Source of the DNA: an uncultured Pantoea sp.
GTDB lineage: Bacteria; Pseudomonadota; Gammaproteobacteria; Enterobacterales; Enterobacteriaceae
NCBI GenBank assembly: GCA_913775175.1
Contig: CAJYKU010000010.1
Location: forward strand, 1 to 64,000
Direction: 5' to 3'
DNA length: 64,000 nucleotides
Every line of letters begins with the position of its first letter. Positions within the stretch are counted from its first letter, which is position 1. The translations under genes and the position numbers were made by a program. Below are positions 40,278 to 48,839 of this stretch, piece after piece. The notes under the pieces were generated by a model. That model worked only from the letters and a program-made list of their open reading frames with translations. It was not told where the DNA came from and did no database searches.

Positions 40278-40433
40278 ATGTCGCTCGATACTGCCCCAGA
40301 CGAAGTGAAGCTGGCAGTGGATCTGATTCAGCTTCTGGAAGAGAATCAGATTCCTCCGGCTACCGTGCTGGCTGCGCTGGCAATTATCCGGCGCGACTAT
40401 GAACATAAGCTGGCAGCAGAGCAGCCCGCTTAA
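40278..40433 (+). CDS. ybaM: Small protein YbaM (DUF2496)
   Basis: Fifty-one codons: [21 protein letters not shown] and then a KRDYE-like RRDYEHKL helix. It matches E. coli YbaM (about 53 residues) closely across the first 45 positions. GGAGAGT lies a few bases upstream. The stop overlaps the convergent acrR stop by four bases. In K-12 mscK separates acrR from ybaM; it is missing here. Function unknown. Confidence 0.9.
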   Translation: MSLDTAPDEVKLAVDLIQLLEENQIPPATVLAALAIIRRDYEHKLAAEQPA

Positions 40434-41065
40434 CGGGAATTTAGTGTCGGGCTAAGCCGCAGCATATCGATAAACGCATCAACTATTTGTGGCGCTTCAG
40501 TAGCCAGCTCAAAACTTTGCGGATTGAACAGCCAGCTCTCCATCATGCCGTTGATATAGCCGCGCATAAGCAGCGCCGCCTGACGCGTATTCAGCGCCGC
40601 AGAGAGCTGACCGGCCTCAATACAGCGGCGCAATACCGTCTCAATGCGATCGTAACACTCCTGTAGCAGCCCCTGCTGCATCGCCACCAGTGTGGACATT
40701 TCACCCACAAACTCACATTTATGGAAGATAATTTCCATAAGTGCACGTCGCTGCGCATCTCTGGCTGTAGCGTCAAGTATATAGATCAGCATAGATCGCA
40801 TCACTGACAGTGGATCGTCCGGATATTTTGTTTGATACTCAAATTCCACATTGTCGAGCCCGGCATCGCAGCGCAGCCAGATTTCCTGTAACAGATCGGC
40901 CTTATTTTTAAAGTGCCAGTAGATAGCGCCGCGCGTGACACCTGCCGCTGCGGCTATATCTGCCAGCGACGAGTCAGCTACACCGTGCCGGGAAAAGTGT
41001 GCTAAGGCGGTGTCAAGAATTTGATTACGCGTTTCAAGTGCTTGCGCTTTGGTTTTTCGTGCCAT
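40430..41065 (-). CDS. acrR: TetR-family repressor of acrAB
   Basis: A 211-residue repressor. The TetR DNA-binding domain is clear ([35 protein letters not shown], with the HTH at about 33-52), then a helical ligand domain that binds many drugs. It is divergent from acrA; the 24-bp palindrome at 41095-41118 is its operator. Its first codons also carry a marbox-like sequence. The 3' end overlaps ybaM. Confidence 0.97.
   Translation of the reverse strand: MARKTKAQALETRNQILDTALAHFSRHGVADSSLADIAAAAGVTRGAIYWHFKNKADLLQEIWLRCDAGLDNVEFEYQTKYPDDPLSVMRSMLIYILDATARDAQRRALMEIIFHKCEFVGEMSTLVAMQQGLLQECYDRIETVLRRCIEAGQLSAALNTRQAALLMRGYINGMMESWLFNPQSFELATEAPQIVDAFIDMLRLSPTLNSR
41046..41065 (-). promoter_or_regulatory. 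Marbox-like site over the acrR start codon
   Basis: ATGGCACGAAAAACCAAAG matches the MarA/SoxS/Rob consensus AYnGCACnnWnnRYYAAAY except for the last position. E. coli has its reported acrAB marbox at the same place. It would activate the divergent acrAB operon. Confidence 0.6.
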
Positions 41066-41094
41066 AGGGAGTGGTTTTTACAAACAGGCAAGTT

Positions 41095-41118
41095 TACATA
41101 CATTTGTGAATGTATGTA
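41095..41118. promoter_or_regulatory. AcrR operator
   Basis: A 24-bp inverted repeat with arms TACATACATT and AATGTATGTA around TGTG. It is identical in design to the E. coli AcrR operator and lies between acrR and acrA, where it can repress both. Confidence 0.93.
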
Positions 41119-41208
41119 CCATAGCACGACCCGTATTTTAACGCAGCAATGGGTTTATCGGTTTGTGATCCATTGGACATTCGATATCGGACACTAGAGG
41201 TTTTATTT

Positions 41209-42402
41209 ATGAATAAAAACAGAGGGTTACTGCCTCTGGCGGCCGCCATGATGCTTTCAGGCAGCTTTTTGTTAACAGGATGTGATGATAAATCTCAGCA
41301 AACCAGCCAGCAGCAACAGCAGCCTCCGGAAGTCGGCGTTGTTACGTTAAAAGCTGAGCCTCTGAAGGTCACGACTGAGCTGCCAGGGCGTACTTCGGCG
41401 TTTCGCGTAGCAGAAGTCCGGCCTCAGGTGTCAGGTATCATTCTGAAGCGCAACTTCACGGAAGGCAGTGACATTAAAGCAGGCCAGTCGCTTTATCAGA
41501 TCGATCCAGCGACCTATCAGGCCACCTATGATAGCGCTAAGGGCGATCTGGCTCAGGCTCAGGCTAACGCACGTGTCGCACAGCTTACGGTAAATCGCTA
41601 TAAGCCACTGCTCGGCACCAACTATATCAGTAAGCAGGATTATGATAACGCTGCGGCCACCGCTGCTCAGACAGCCGCCGCCGTGCAGGCTGCCCAGGCA
41701 AACGTTGAAACCGCCCGTATCAACCTTGCCTATACCAAAGTCACCTCCCCTATCAGTGGCCGCATTGGTAAATCATCAGTAACTGAAGGAGCACTGGTCT
41801 CTAACGGTCAGACCAGCGCGCTGGCTACTGTGCAGCAGCTTGACCCGATGTATGTCGATGTTACTCAGTCCAGCGACGACTTTCTGCGTCTGCGCGCTGA
41901 ACTGGAAGCTGGCAAGCTGAAACAGACTGATGGCAAAGCCAACGTTACCCTGTTAATGCAGGACGGTAACGCATACCAGCAGCAGGGAACACTGGAATTT
42001 TCTGATGTTTCTGTCGATGAAACCACAGGTTCTATTACCCTGCGCGCGATCTTCCCAAATCCCGATCATCGTCTGCTGCCCGGCATGTTCGTACGTGCAC
42101 GTCTGGATGAAGGGGTAAATCCCACTGCGCTGCTGGTACCGCAAACCGGCGTGACGCGTACCCCAACCGGCGACGCAACTGCCATGGTAGTGGGCGCAGA
42201 TAACAAGGTGGAAGTACGCAAAATCACGGCGAATCAGGCATATGGTGATAAGTGGCTGGTTACGCAGGGCCTGAAAGAGGGCGACCGTGTGATTACCGTG
42301 GGCATTCAGCGCGCTAAACCCGGTGCGCAGGTAACGCCAAAAGAAGTCTCAGATGATGCCAAAGCAGCACAGGATTCTCAGTCTGCTAAATCATCGTCAT
42401 AA
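41209..42402 (+). CDS. acrA: RND efflux periplasmic adaptor AcrA
   Basis: Membrane fusion protein linking AcrB to TolC. A 397-residue lipoprotein: the lipobox LLTGC places the lipidated cysteine at 25. Then come the half-lipoyl domains, an alpha-helical hairpin rich in Ala and Gln (about 100-170, LAQAQANARVAQLTVNRYKPLL), and beta-barrel and membrane-proximal domains. A longer frame from 41149 overlaps the promoter. Followed by acrB after 16 bases. Confidence 0.97.
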   Translation: MNKNRGLLPLAAAMMLSGSFLLTGCDDKSQQTSQQQQQPPEVGVVTLKAEPLKVTTELPGRTSAFRVAEVRPQVSGIILKRNFTEGSDIKAGQSLYQIDPATYQATYDSAKGDLAQAQANARVAQLTVNRYKPLLGTNYISKQDYDNAAATAAQTAAAVQAAQANVETARINLAYTKVTSPISGRIGKSSVTEGALVSNGQTSALATVQQLDPMYVDVTQSSDDFLRLRAELEAGKLKQTDGKANVTLLMQDGNAYQQQGTLEFSDVSVDETTGSITLRAIFPNPDHRLLPGMFVRARLDEGVNPTALLVPQTGVTRTPTGDATAMVVGADNKVEVRKITANQAYGDKWLVTQGLKEGDRVITVGIQRAKPGAQVTPKEVSDDAKAAQDSQSAKSSS

Positions 42403-42418
42403 CAGGAGCCGTTGATAC

Positions 42419-45400
42419 ATGGCTAAGTTCTTTATCGATCGCCCCATTTTTGCATGGGTGCTTGCCATCATCATCATGATGGCGGGTGCGCTGTCGATTA
42501 TCAGCCTGCCGATTGAGCAATATCCTAATGTTGCGCCACCGGCGGTTGAAGTCCAGGCATCATATCCGGGTGCGGATGCAAAAACGCTGCAGGATTCGGT
42601 AACTCAGGTTATTGAACAAAATATGAACGGCATCGACGGACTGATGTATATGTCCTCGAGCAGTGACTCTTCCGGTACACTGACGCTGACGCTGACGTTC
42701 CAGTCCGGTACTGATGCAGATATTGCACAGGTACAGGTGCAGAACAAACTGCAGCTGGCAACGCCGCTGCTGCCGCAGGAAGTTCAGCAACAGGGGATTC
42801 AGGTTAAAAAATCCTCCAGCAGCTTCCTGATGGTAGCCGGCTTTGTCAGTGATGATGGCAGCATGACGCAGAATGACATTTCTGACTATGTGGCCTCCAA
42901 CATCAAAGATCCGATCAGCCGTACCACGGGTGTAGGTGATACCCAGGTGTTCGGTGCTCAGTATGCAATGCGCATCTGGCTTGATCCGCACAAGCTCAAT
43001 AACTATCAGCTGACGCCTGTTGATGTTATCAGCGCGCTGAAAACGCAGAATACCCAGGTTGCAGCGGGTCAGCTTGGTGGTACGCCGCCAGTGCCGGGTC
43101 AGCAGCTCAATGCCTCAATCATTGCTCAGACGCGCCTGACATCCACCGACGAGTTTGGCAAAATCATGCTCAAAGTGAACCAGGATGGTTCACAGGTGCG
43201 GCTGCGCGATGTTGCGAAAATTGAGCTGGGTGGTGAAAACTACGAGATTATTGCCCGCTACAATGGCAAGCCTGCTTCCGGTATCGGTATCAAGCTGGCA
43301 ACGGGTGCTAATGCGCTGGATACTGCCAAAGCTGTTAAAGAGGAGCTGGCTAAACTGGAGCCATTCTTCCCTTCCGGGATGAAGACTGTCTACCCGTATG
43401 ACACCACGCCATTTGTTAAAATCTCGATTTTCGAAGTTGTAAAGACACTGTTTGAAGCAATTGTGCTGGTGTTCCTGGTTATGTATCTGTTCCTGCAGAA
43501 CTTCCGCGCCACGCTGATCCCAACCATCGCCGTACCGGTGGTGCTGCTGGGAACGTTTGCTATCATCAATGCCTTTGGTTACTCCATTAACACGCTGACC
43601 ATGTTCGGGATGGTGCTGGCCATCGGCCTGCTGGTAGATGATGCCATTGTCGTGGTTGAAAACGTCGAACGTGTTATGGGCGAAGAGGGATTACCGCCCA
43701 AAGAAGCGACTAAACGTTCGATGGAGCAGATTCAGGGTGCGCTGGTGGGTATCGCACTGGTGCTCTCAGCAGTATTTATTCCTATGGCGTTCTTTGGTGG
43801 TTCTACCGGGGTAATCTATCGCCAGTTCTCGATTACCATTGTTTCCGCGATGGCGCTGTCAGTACTGGTTGCCCTGATCCTGACCCCTGCCCTCTGCGCC
43901 ACCCTACTGAAACCGATTAAAAAGGGCGAGCATGGCAAAACCAAAGGCTTCTTTGGCTGGTTTAACCGCCTGTTTGATAAGAGCACCAATCACTATGTCG
44001 ATAGCGTAGGGCATATTATCCGCAGTACGGGTCGCTATCTGGTTATCTACCTGGTTATTGTGGTGGGCATGGCGTGGCTGTTCCTGAAACTGCCTACCTC
44101 GTTCCTGCCAGAAGAGGATCAGGGTTTATTGCTGGCGCAGGCGCAGTTGCCGGCAGGCGCAACTCAGGAGCGGACACAGAAAGTTCTGGATCAGGTCACT
44201 GACTACTTCCTGAACAAAGAAAAAGATAGCGTGAAATCGGTCTTTACCGTTAACGGCTTTGGTTTTGCGGGTCGTGGTCAAAATACCGGTATCGCGTTTG
44301 TCAGCCTGAAGCCCTGGGACGAGCGCAGCAGTGCTGACCTCAAAGTACCTGCTATTGCCGGACGTGCGATGGGGGCCCTGAGCCAGATCAAAGATGCGAT
44401 GGTATTCCCGTTTAACCTGCCGGCAATTATTGAACTCGGTAACGCCACCGGCTTTGACTTCCAGCTGATAGATCAGGGCAACCTGGGTCATGAGAAGCTG
44501 ACTGAAGCACGTAACCAGCTGCTGGGTATGGTGTCGCAACACTCAGATACGCTGACGGGTGTACGTCCTAACGGACTGGAAGATACCCCGCAGTACAAGC
44601 TGATTATCGATCAGGAGAAAGCGCAGGCGCTGGGTGTATCACTTTCAGATATCAACACTACGCTGGCTGCTTCATGGGGTGGCTCATACGTTAACGACTT
44701 TATCGACCGCGGTCGTGTGAAGAAGGTTTACGTAATGGGTAAAGCTGATGCGCGTATGCTGCCTGATGATATTAACAAATGGTATGTTCGTAACAGCGAC
44801 GGTGAGATGGTCTCCTTCTCAGCTTTCTCGTCGGCGAAGTGGCAGTATGGCTCACCGCGTCTGGAGCGCTACAACGGTCTGCCCTCGATGGAGATTTTGG
44901 GTCAGGCTGCGTCAGGTAAAAGCTCCGGTGACGCGATGGATATGATGGAGAATCTGGCGTCGAAGTTGCCAACCGGCATCGGCTATGACTGGACGGGCAT
45001 GTCTTATCAGGAGCGTCTCTCTGGTAATCAGGCTCCTGCACTCTATGCTATCTCGCTGATTGTGGTCTTTCTCTGCCTTGCTGCACTTTATGAGAGCTGG
45101 TCGATTCCATTCTCAGTGATGCTGGTGGTGCCGCTGGGGGTAATAGGTGCACTGATCTTCACCACCCTGCGCGGTCTCAGTAACGACGTCTATTTTGTTG
45201 TCGGACTGCTGACCACAATTGGTCTCTCCGCGAAAAACGCCATTCTGATCGTCGAATTTGCCAAAGATTTGATGGATAAAGAGGGCAAAGGTCTGGTGGA
45301 GGCGACGCTGGAAGCCGCACGTATGCGTCTGCGGCCGATTCTGATGACCTCGCTGGCGTTTATTCTGGGCGTACTGCCGCTGGCTATCAGCAGCGGCGCA

Positions 45401-45568
45401 GGCTCCGGCGCACAGAATGCGGTAGGTACTGGTGTAATGGGCGGGATGGTTACAGCGACTGCGCTGGCAATCTTCTTTGTTCCGGTATTCTTTGTGGTCG
45501 TGCGTCGCCGTTTCAGTAAGCATAAAGCTGACCTGGAACAGGGACACCCTGCAGAGCACAAGCACTAA
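42419..45568 (+). CDS. acrB: RND multidrug efflux pump AcrB
   Basis: Proton-driven trimeric inner-membrane pump of 1049 residues, the E. coli length. Asp407 and Asp408 of the proton relay are in [16 protein letters not shown]. The 12-helix RND topology, two large periplasmic loops, and the C-terminal half with [19 protein letters not shown] are intact. AGGAG precedes the ATG. A strong terminator follows 14 bases after the stop. Substrates in relatives are bile salts, dyes, detergents and many antibiotics. Confidence 0.98.
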   Translation: MAKFFIDRPIFAWVLAIIIMMAGALSIISLPIEQYPNVAPPAVEVQASYPGADAKTLQDSVTQVIEQNMNGIDGLMYMSSSSDSSGTLTLTLTFQSGTDADIAQVQVQNKLQLATPLLPQEVQQQGIQVKKSSSSFLMVAGFVSDDGSMTQNDISDYVASNIKDPISRTTGVGDTQVFGAQYAMRIWLDPHKLNNYQLTPVDVISALKTQNTQVAAGQLGGTPPVPGQQLNASIIAQTRLTSTDEFGKIMLKVNQDGSQVRLRDVAKIELGGENYEIIARYNGKPASGIGIKLATGANALDTAKAVKEELAKLEPFFPSGMKTVYPYDTTPFVKISIFEVVKTLFEAIVLVFLVMYLFLQNFRATLIPTIAVPVVLLGTFAIINAFGYSINTLTMFGMVLAIGLLVDDAIVVVENVERVMGEEGLPPKEATKRSMEQIQGALVGIALVLSAVFIPMAFFGGSTGVIYRQFSITIVSAMALSVLVALILTPALCATLLKPIKKGEHGKTKGFFGWFNRLFDKSTNHYVDSVGHIIRSTGRYLVIYLVIVVGMAWLFLKLPTSFLPEEDQGLLLAQAQLPAGATQERTQKVLDQVTDYFLNKEKDSVKSVFTVNGFGFAGRGQNTGIAFVSLKPWDERSSADLKVPAIAGRAMGALSQIKDAMVFPFNLPAIIELGNATGFDFQLIDQGNLGHEKLTEARNQLLGMVSQHSDTLTGVRPNGLEDTPQYKLIIDQEKAQALGVSLSDINTTLAASWGGSYVNDFIDRGRVKKVYVMGKADARMLPDDINKWYVRNSDGEMVSFSAFSSAKWQYGSPRLERYNGLPSMEILGQAASGKSSGDAMDMMENLASKLPTGIGYDWTGMSYQERLSGNQAPALYAISLIVVFLCLAALYESWSIPFSVMLVVPLGVIGALIFTTLRGLSNDVYFVVGLLTTIGLSAKNAILIVEFAKDLMDKEGKGLVEATLEAARMRLRPILMTSLAFILGVLPLAISSGAGSGAQNAVGTGVMGGMVTATALAIFFVPVFFVVVRRRFSKHKADLEQGHPAEHKH

Positions 45569-45582
45569 TCTCTGACTCCGTT

Positions 45583-45609
45583 AAGGCCGCTAATGCGGCC
45601 TTTTTTTTT
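45583..45609 (+). terminator. Rho-independent terminator of acrAB
   Basis: AAGGCCGC pairs perfectly with GCGGCCTT around a four-base loop, with an unbroken run of nine to ten T residues at the base. The strongest terminator in the window. Confidence 0.97.
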
Positions 45610-45677
45610 CTTCTGACTATAGCGTCAACAGCACCTGATCAGAGGGTTGCAATTAGAAAACCTGCGGTTCATAATAT

Positions 45678-45692
45678 TGTTATAGTATAACA
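45678..45692. promoter_or_regulatory. Zur box upstream of rpmE2
   Basis: TGTTATAGTATAACA is a perfect 15-bp palindrome and matches the core of the enterobacterial Zur site (GTTATAnTATAAC). It ends 18 bases before the rpmE2 start codon and overlaps a TATAGT that could be the -10. Zinc-loaded Zur would shut the promoter. Confidence 0.92.
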
Positions 45693-45710
45693 TTACACAG
45701 GAAGCTTCTG

Positions 45711-45968
45711 ATGAAATCAGGTATTCACCCGCACTATCGTCCCGTGGTATTCCATGACACCACCGCTGATGAATATTTCAAAGTTGGTTCAACTATCGCC
45801 ACCGAACGTACCATTGAGTTTGACGGTGAAGTGCTGCCTTACGTCACGCTGGATGTCTCATCTAAATCGCACGTCTACTATACCGGCAAGCAGAAAGAGT
45901 TTGCCAAAGAAGGCAGCGCCGCGCGCTTTAATAAGCGTTTTGGCAGCTTCCTGACACGCAGTAAATAA
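45711..45968 (+). CDS. rpmE2: Type B 50S ribosomal protein L31, zinc-independent
   Basis: An 85-residue L31 paralogue (YkgM). The type A protein binds zinc through cysteines; this one has none of them and no CxxC, the hallmark of the type B form that replaces zinc-bound L31 during zinc starvation and frees its metal. The sequence [24 protein letters not shown] and [11 protein letters not shown] is typical. AGGAAG precedes the ATG. It forms a two-gene operon with rpmJ2 under the Zur box. Confidence 0.96.
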   Translation: MKSGIHPHYRPVVFHDTTADEYFKVGSTIATERTIEFDGEVLPYVTLDVSSKSHVYYTGKQKEFAKEGSAARFNKRFGSFLTRSK

Positions 45969-45980
45969 CAGGATAATCAG

Positions 45981-46121
45981 ATGCAGGTTCTCAGTTCATT
46001 GCGTTCAGCAAAGCGTCGGCATCGGGATTGCAAAGTGGTCAGGCGCAAAGGACGTATCTATGTCATTTGCAAATCAAATCCGCGCTTTAAGGCGGTACAG
46101 GGAAGAAAGAAAAAAGCTTAA
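45981..46121 (+). CDS. rpmJ2: Type B 50S ribosomal protein L36, zinc-independent
   Basis: Forty-six codons beginning [18 protein letters not shown] and ending VQGRKKKA, matching E. coli YkgO. The cysteines that remain (residues 17 and 30) do not make the four-ligand zinc ribbon of type A L36. It is the usual partner of type B L31 and lies 12 bases behind it. AGGATAA precedes the ATG. Expected to be made under zinc limitation through the shared Zur box. Confidence 0.94.
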   Translation: MQVLSSLRSAKRRHRDCKVVRRKGRIYVICKSNPRFKAVQGRKKKA

Positions 46122-46139
46122 GGATGTGTCGTGATGATT

Positions 46140-46165
46140 GGCCGGGTTGCTCCCCGGCCTTTTTT
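46140..46165 (+). terminator. Rho-independent terminator of rpmE2-rpmJ2
   Basis: GGCCGGG pairs perfectly with CCCGGCC around a six-base loop, followed by six T residues. Confidence 0.92.
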
Positions 46166-46167
46166 AT

Positions 46168-46197
46168 GCTGACCATGCCCTGGCGGGCATGGTCAGC
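46168..46197. repeat. Perfect 12-bp inverted repeat between convergent zinc operons
   Basis: GCTGACCATGCC and GGCATGGTCAGC form a 12-bp perfect stem with a six-base loop. It begins three bases after the T-run of the terminator on its left and is reached from the right by the metal-transporter operon. It is not followed by a T-run on either strand. It could be a transcript 3'-end stabiliser or a backup terminator. Confidence 0.8.
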
Positions 46198-46322
46198 ACC
46201 GTGGTTCAGTGCTGTTGCGCGATTTCTGCCCGGCAACTCTTCTTCATTGATCGGCATAATAATGGCCTGATCAATCCGGCATCCTCTGGCGCAGCAACCA
46301 CTGTTGCCATCCGCATCATCTT

Positions 46323-47201
46323 TTACTGCATACTCCTGAGCATCGCTTCTGCATTGTGTTCGAAAGCGGCGATGTAGGTCGGAGCCGGCCCACTGGCTGC
46401 AGAGAGCGCCTCAGGATAGAGCTCGCCGCCGGGCTGTGCGCCACTTGCGCTGGCAATCTGTTTTACCAGACGCGGATCGGTCTGATTCTCAATAAAGTAG
46501 GTATGAATATGTTCACGCTTCAGCTGGGTAATAAGCTGTGCCACATCCCGGGCACTGGCTTCTGCTTCCGTAGAGAAGCCAACCGGAGCGAGAAATGTCA
46601 CGCCATAGCGTTGACCAAAATAGCCAAAAGCATCGTGGCTGGTCAGGATGTTTCGCTTGTTGCTGGCAATCGCAGCAAATTTTGTTTTTGCCTGGCTATC
46701 AAGTTGCTGTAGCTGCTCTATGTAGTGCTCGCCGCTGCGCCTGATATCTGCGGCGTCCTGCGGATCGGCTTTGATCAGTGCCTGCATAACATTACGCGCG
46801 TAAATCACACCATTTTGCAGGCTGTTCCAGGCGTGAGGATCGGTGATCACTTTGCCCTCCTCCTGCATTTTTCGCGTGGTAACGCCAGCGGATGCCACTA
46901 CCACCCTGCCCCTGTAACCGGAAGCGCTAATCAGACGATCCATCCATCCCTCCAGGCCAAGCCCGCTGACAAATACAACATCTGCTTTGGCCAGCGCCTG
47001 ACTATCCTGCGGGGTTGGCTCAAACGTATGGGGATCACCATTTGGCCCCACCAGCGATGTCACGCGGACATGCTCTCCGCCTACCTGCTTCACAATATCT
47101 GCCAGCACGGTAAAACTGGCGACCGTATCAATAGTTTTCGCCTGGGTGAAGGGGCTAAGCAACAGGGTGCTGCTCAGCAAACTCAGAGCAATTAATTTCA
47201 T
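46323..47201 (-). CDS. Zinc/manganese ABC transporter substrate-binding protein
   Basis: A 292-residue cluster A-I (TroA/ZnuA-type) binding protein with a signal peptide cut after residue 21 (TQA-K). Metal ligands in the first lobe are His58 (GDPHTFEP) and His123 (DPHAWNS). The second lobe has GFSTEAEASARD and the C-terminal PTYIAAFEHN helix. It lacks the long His-rich loop of ZnuA, so it is a different branch from the classical ZnuA. The Zur box upstream of the operon argues for zinc rather than manganese. AGGATAAA precedes the ATG; the permease gene is 18 bases upstream. Confidence 0.9.
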   Translation of the reverse strand: MKLIALSLLSSTLLLSPFTQAKTIDTVASFTVLADIVKQVGGEHVRVTSLVGPNGDPHTFEPTPQDSQALAKADVVFVSGLGLEGWMDRLISASGYRGRVVVASAGVTTRKMQEEGKVITDPHAWNSLQNGVIYARNVMQALIKADPQDAADIRRSGEHYIEQLQQLDSQAKTKFAAIASNKRNILTSHDAFGYFGQRYGVTFLAPVGFSTEAEASARDVAQLITQLKREHIHTYFIENQTDPRLVKQIASASGAQPGGELYPEALSAASGPAPTYIAAFEHNAEAMLRSMQ

Positions 47202-47219
47202 TTTATCCTCGCACATTTA

Positions 47220-48059
47220 TTAACGGCGGCGCATAAGCCCGCCATGGGGTCCTGCCAGAACTGACAACAAAAACAGGCCTGCCGCGCTCAGCACGACTGC
47301 CGGTCCGGCAGCCAGCGAATAGTGCCAGGAGATCATTAACCCGGCTATCGCCGCCACGATAGCCAGCAACATCGCTATCAGCAGCAGGTGAGAGAGGCGT
47401 CGGCTCCAGAAACGGGCGCTGGTGGCTGGCAGCATCATCAAACCCACTGACATCAGCGTTCCCAGTACCTGAAAGCCAGCAACCAGATTAAGCACCACCA
47501 GCAGCAGAAACAGCGCATGTACCAGCGGTGCGCTCCAGCGGTTTTGCGTTCGCAGAAAATCGGGATCAAAAGCATCGATAACCAGCGGACGGAAAATCAG
47601 CGCCAGCGTTATCAGGGTAAATGCAGCAATAGCGGCCACCAGAATAACGGCGCGGTTATCCACCGCCAGCAGGGAACCAAACAGCACATGCAGCAGATCC
47701 ACGCTGGATCCCCTGAGTGATACCAGCGTCACCCCCAGTGCCAGCGATCCCAGATAGAAACCTGAAAAACTGGCATCCTCTTTAAGTGGTGTATAGCGGC
47801 TGACGATCCCTGAGAATAGCGCAACCGCCAGTCCGGCCAGCAGGCCGCCTACTCCCATCGCCACCAGGGAAAGTCCGGAGATGAGATAACCAATCGCGGC
47901 GCCGGGCAGCACGGCATGTGATAGTGCATCGCCTATCAGACTCATTCGGCGCAGTGATAAAAAGACGCCAAGCGGCGTAGCACTCAGCGCCAGTGCGATA
48001 CAGGCCACCAGAGCGCGACGCATAAAACCAAATTCAATAAAAGGCTGCAGCAGCGTCAT
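47220..48059 (-). CDS. Zinc/manganese ABC transporter permease (ABC-3 family)
   Basis: A 279-residue inner-membrane permease with about eight hydrophobic helices. The ABC-3 family hallmark SLIGDALSHAVLPGAAIGYL lies near residues 39-58, and the C-terminal half has GFQVLGTLMSVGLMMLPATSARFWS. Its ATG overlaps the ATPase stop as ATGA, so the two are translationally coupled. The operon order ATPase, permease, binding protein differs from the split znuA/znuCB arrangement of E. coli. Confidence 0.93.
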   Translation of the reverse strand: MTLLQPFIEFGFMRRALVACIALALSATPLGVFLSLRRMSLIGDALSHAVLPGAAIGYLISGLSLVAMGVGGLLAGLAVALFSGIVSRYTPLKEDASFSGFYLGSLALGVTLVSLRGSSVDLLHVLFGSLLAVDNRAVILVAAIAAFTLITLALIFRPLVIDAFDPDFLRTQNRWSAPLVHALFLLLVVLNLVAGFQVLGTLMSVGLMMLPATSARFWSRRLSHLLLIAMLLAIVAAIAGLMISWHYSLAAGPAVVLSAAGLFLLSVLAGPHGGLMRRR

Positions 48060-48709
48060 GTCATCACCTGCTGAATAAACGATGAACTGCCGGACGGCAG
48101 CGCATCCAGCGCCAGCTCATGGCTGAAGTAACGCTCTACCAGCTGACGGTCGTGCAGGACGACCAGCAAAGTGGTGCCCTGCCGCTGCTGCTCTTTAAGC
48201 AGTTCCATAAGCAGGGTAACGGTTGGCGCATCGATTGCGCTGAATGGCTCATCCAGCAGCCAGACGCGGCTCTGCTGCATTAATAGTCGGGCAAACAATA
48301 CCCGCTGCAGCTGCCCGCCAGAAAGTGTGGCGGGTTGCGCATCTGCATACGCCCGCATCTGCACGATATCCAGCGCACCATCGATCTCCTTACGTAGTGC
48401 CCGGTTAACCGCACCAAACCAGCCACAGCGTCGCCAGCATCCCATTGCCACCAGCTCGTAAACCGTAACTGGAAAGCGCGTTTCCAGCTCATTACGCTGC
48501 GGCAACCAGCCAATCGCATGACGTTGCTGAATCGTGCAGGTGCCGGAAACCGGAGTAATAATGCCCGCCAGCGTTTTTAACAGCGTCGATTTACCGCAGC
48601 CGTTTCCCCCTGTTAACGCCGTCATACTGCCATCGTTCAGTTCGCCATTAATAACCGGCGTTATGGCCTTACCATGATAGCCAGCCTGCAGCTGATAAAA
48701 CTGAATCAT
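48056..48709 (-). CDS. Zinc/manganese ABC transporter ATPase
   Basis: A 217-residue ABC ATPase: Walker A GGNGCGKST, signature LSGGQLQRVLFARLL, Walker B VWLLDEPFSAID and H-loop VLHDRQ. It is shorter than E. coli ZnuC (about 251) because the C-terminal extension is missing. Its ATG overlaps the stop of a small membrane ORF and its own stop overlaps the permease start, so three frames are chained by ATGA overlaps. Confidence 0.93.
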   Translation of the reverse strand: MIQFYQLQAGYHGKAITPVINGELNDGSMTALTGGNGCGKSTLLKTLAGIITPVSGTCTIQQRHAIGWLPQRNELETRFPVTVYELVAMGCWRRCGWFGAVNRALRKEIDGALDIVQMRAYADAQPATLSGGQLQRVLFARLLMQQSRVWLLDEPFSAIDAPTVTLLMELLKEQQRQGTTLLVVLHDRQLVERYFSHELALDALPSGSSSFIQQVMT

Positions 48710-48810
48710 GCTGATATGCCCCAGGCTATACAGAGCACCAGTAGTGCAATAAGTACCCCTACTACGCCCAGTCGTGCGCCAGCCCCGAGCAATAAACCAC
48801 CGTCAGACAT
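48706..48810 (-). CDS. Predicted 34-residue single-pass membrane peptide leading the zinc operon
   Basis: An ORF MSDGGLLLGAGARLGVVGVL continuing through a hydrophobic stretch to AWGISA, then TGA at 48708-48706 that overlaps the ATPase ATG. About 20 residues (LGVVGVLIALLVLCIAWGI) can span the membrane. GGAT lies seven bases before this ATG; a second ATG at 48822 would add four residues but has no ribosome site. The Zur box starts 15 bases upstream, so this is the first gene of the transcript. Small hydrophobic subunits such as KdpF stabilise their transporters, and a similar role is inferred. It could also be only a translational leader. I recognise no named family. Confidence 0.6.
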   Translation of the reverse strand: MSDGGLLLGAGARLGVVGVLIALLVLCIAWGISA

Positions 48811-48824
48811 AGGTCTATCCATTA

Positions 48825-48839
48825 CGTTATAACATAACA
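48825..48839. promoter_or_regulatory. Zur box upstream of the metal ABC operon
   Basis: CGTTATAACATAACA matches TGTTATAnTATAACA at 12 of the 14 defined positions and the same core as the rpmE2 site. It lies directly before the first start codons of the operon and would repress it when zinc is sufficient. Confidence 0.85.
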
